From: Viscum album
Lineage: Eukaryota > Streptophyta > Magnoliopsida > Santalales > Viscaceae
DNA length: 64,000 nt
Assembly: GCA_963277665.1 (NCBI GenBank)
Contig: OY728158.1
Span: forward strand, 599,502,818-599,566,817
Direction of reading: 5' to 3'
The number at the start of each line of letters is the position of its first letter. The stretch's first letter is position 1. The notes beneath the pieces are model-generated. The model had not been told where the DNA came from. It made no database searches and saw only the letters and a list, made by a program, of their open reading frames with translations. A program made the position numbers and the translations under genes. Positions 62,935-64,000 of the stretch are shown piece after piece.

Positions 62935-63680
62935 GATTTTAAAATATAATAAAATTCAAGCACAAATGTCATGTAATATCCTACAAGACCAAATAAACTC
63001 TTCACCTACACAAAATTCTTGGGGGTTACAAACAAATCTAATACCTAAATATTCAAGAGATACACAATCACTCCATAATGGGAAATGTAATGTATGAGGA
63101 AATTGTCTTAAAAACCCTAATAATACACTCAGACAACTTCCTAACAGCTGCTCATATCGAAGAACCCCCAAAATAGATTTCAGATTCTTATCATGCTCCT
63201 CTCAAGATAAATAAAACACTAAAATGTATTATATGAATTACATGAAAAATATATATTGGAAATCAAGAAAAATGAATTTCACAATTCCCATAAATATGGA
63301 TAGTGTTTTCAAACACTGATATGAATTACCATGAACTCATAGTATCCATATCAACAAATGAACATTGTCTTTTGAATATCCTCATCCTTTACTCACATCT
63401 TATGATATAATAAAATAAATTCAATATCAGAGAACCAAATAGCACCCTTAAATTGATCGAATAAATCATTAATATATGGAAGAGGATAGTAGTTTTTCAC
63501 TATTAATTGATTCATGTTGTGATAATCGATGCACAAATGAAGTCTTCCATATTCCTACTTCATAAAAAATTATGGATCACCCTAAGGCGACACACTAGGC
63601 TAAATAAAACCCCTTTTTAATAGATCATAAATTTAGATAAAAAATATCACAACTCATAGGGTTGTCTTATATATAGATAC
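62935..63680 (-). pseudogene. Ty3/gypsy reverse transcriptase, broken
   Basis: Read on the minus strand: DLLKRGFI*PSVSP*GDP near 63640-63575, LHLCIDYHNMNQLIVKN at about 63552-63502, YPLPYINDLFDQFKGAIWF to about 63440, then FI*YIL near 63235, where the FIDDI active site has lost both aspartates. EEHDKNLKSILGVLRYEQLL (to about 63140) and SLFGLVGYYMTFVLEF (about 63000-62955) complete it. Three stops match R or W codons changed by C-to-T or G-to-A. Clearly a chromovirus, but inactive. Confidence 0.85.
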
Positions 63681-64000
63681 ATCTAAATCAGAGAGACACA
63701 TGACTACAAATATGTTCGAAAATCGATCTATTTTCACAGGGATAGTGTCACAAACACTTCAAGGAAGAAATAATAGTACTCTTCCACTACCCTAGGAAAC
63801 ACCACCAAATAAAACTCTACTAAAAAAATGAGCTCTTCCATCATGGATTATAAGGACTGAATTTGACTTAAACATATCTAATAATATCACTCAAAAAAAC
63901 AATAGAATCACCAAAAACATCATCAAAGATAAATTGTTACAAAAAATAATCACCTATATAGTACATTGAATACAATCGCTCCATGCTGAGGATGATTTCA
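63681..64000 (-). other. Upstream pol region running off the window
   Basis: The minus strand here should encode the linker between protease and reverse transcriptase. Only weak traces are visible (NSVLIIHDGRAHFFSRVL and CLSDLDVSIYKTTL), and no protease active site. Confidence 0.4.

Noticed and set aside
1..64000. Host genes, rRNA, CRISPR arrays, riboswitches or bacterial-type operons
   Set aside because: Nothing supports them; the sequence is plant repeat DNA and all recognisable coding is from transposable elements.

Overview
The window looks like plant nuclear DNA from a large, repeat-rich genome. It is very AT-rich and poor in CpG. Everything I can identify is a transposable element of a plant lineage: Ty3/gypsy chromoviruses with chromodomains, Ty1/copia elements (one SIRE/Maximus-like), primer-binding sites matching initiator tRNA-Met, and a CACTA element. 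I see no host gene, rRNA, tRNA gene or CRISPR array. Coding remains are broken by stops and frameshifts, many of the kind left by C-to-T decay of methylated DNA. The species cannot be named from this.

Layout. (1) 1-4240, minus strand: the 5' end of a Ty3/gypsy element, with a 3.6-kb LTR, PBS, leader and an open gag N-terminus running off the left edge. (2) 4241-5337: flank without recognisable genes. (3) 5338-56275: one very large retrotransposon copy, called element G here. Its ~4-kb LTRs and ~2.7-kb non-coding interior are split by five later insertions: element B (5741-12629), a SIRE/Maximus-like copia element (14164-25352), a Del/Tekay-type Ty3/gypsy element (29148-38048), a second copia element (38878-49189) and a probable solo LTR (about 50969-53839). 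G's two LTRs serve as each other's empty sites, so several insertion points can be read to the base. (4) 56281-64000, minus strand: a second chromovirus, with its 3' LTR to about 60570 and then, moving right, chromodomain, integrase and reverse transcriptase. An 807-bp CACTA element (59357-60163) sits in its LTR.

How the parts relate. Each element follows its family plan of LTR, PBS, gag, protease, then pol domains in copia order (integrase before reverse transcriptase) or gypsy order (reverse transcriptase, RNase H, integrase, chromodomain), then polypurine tract and LTR. None can encode a complete working set of proteins. The relative order of events follows from nesting: the right-hand chromovirus or its flank is oldest, then G, then the insertions inside G. 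All boundaries and identities were judged by eye, and domain limits are approximate.
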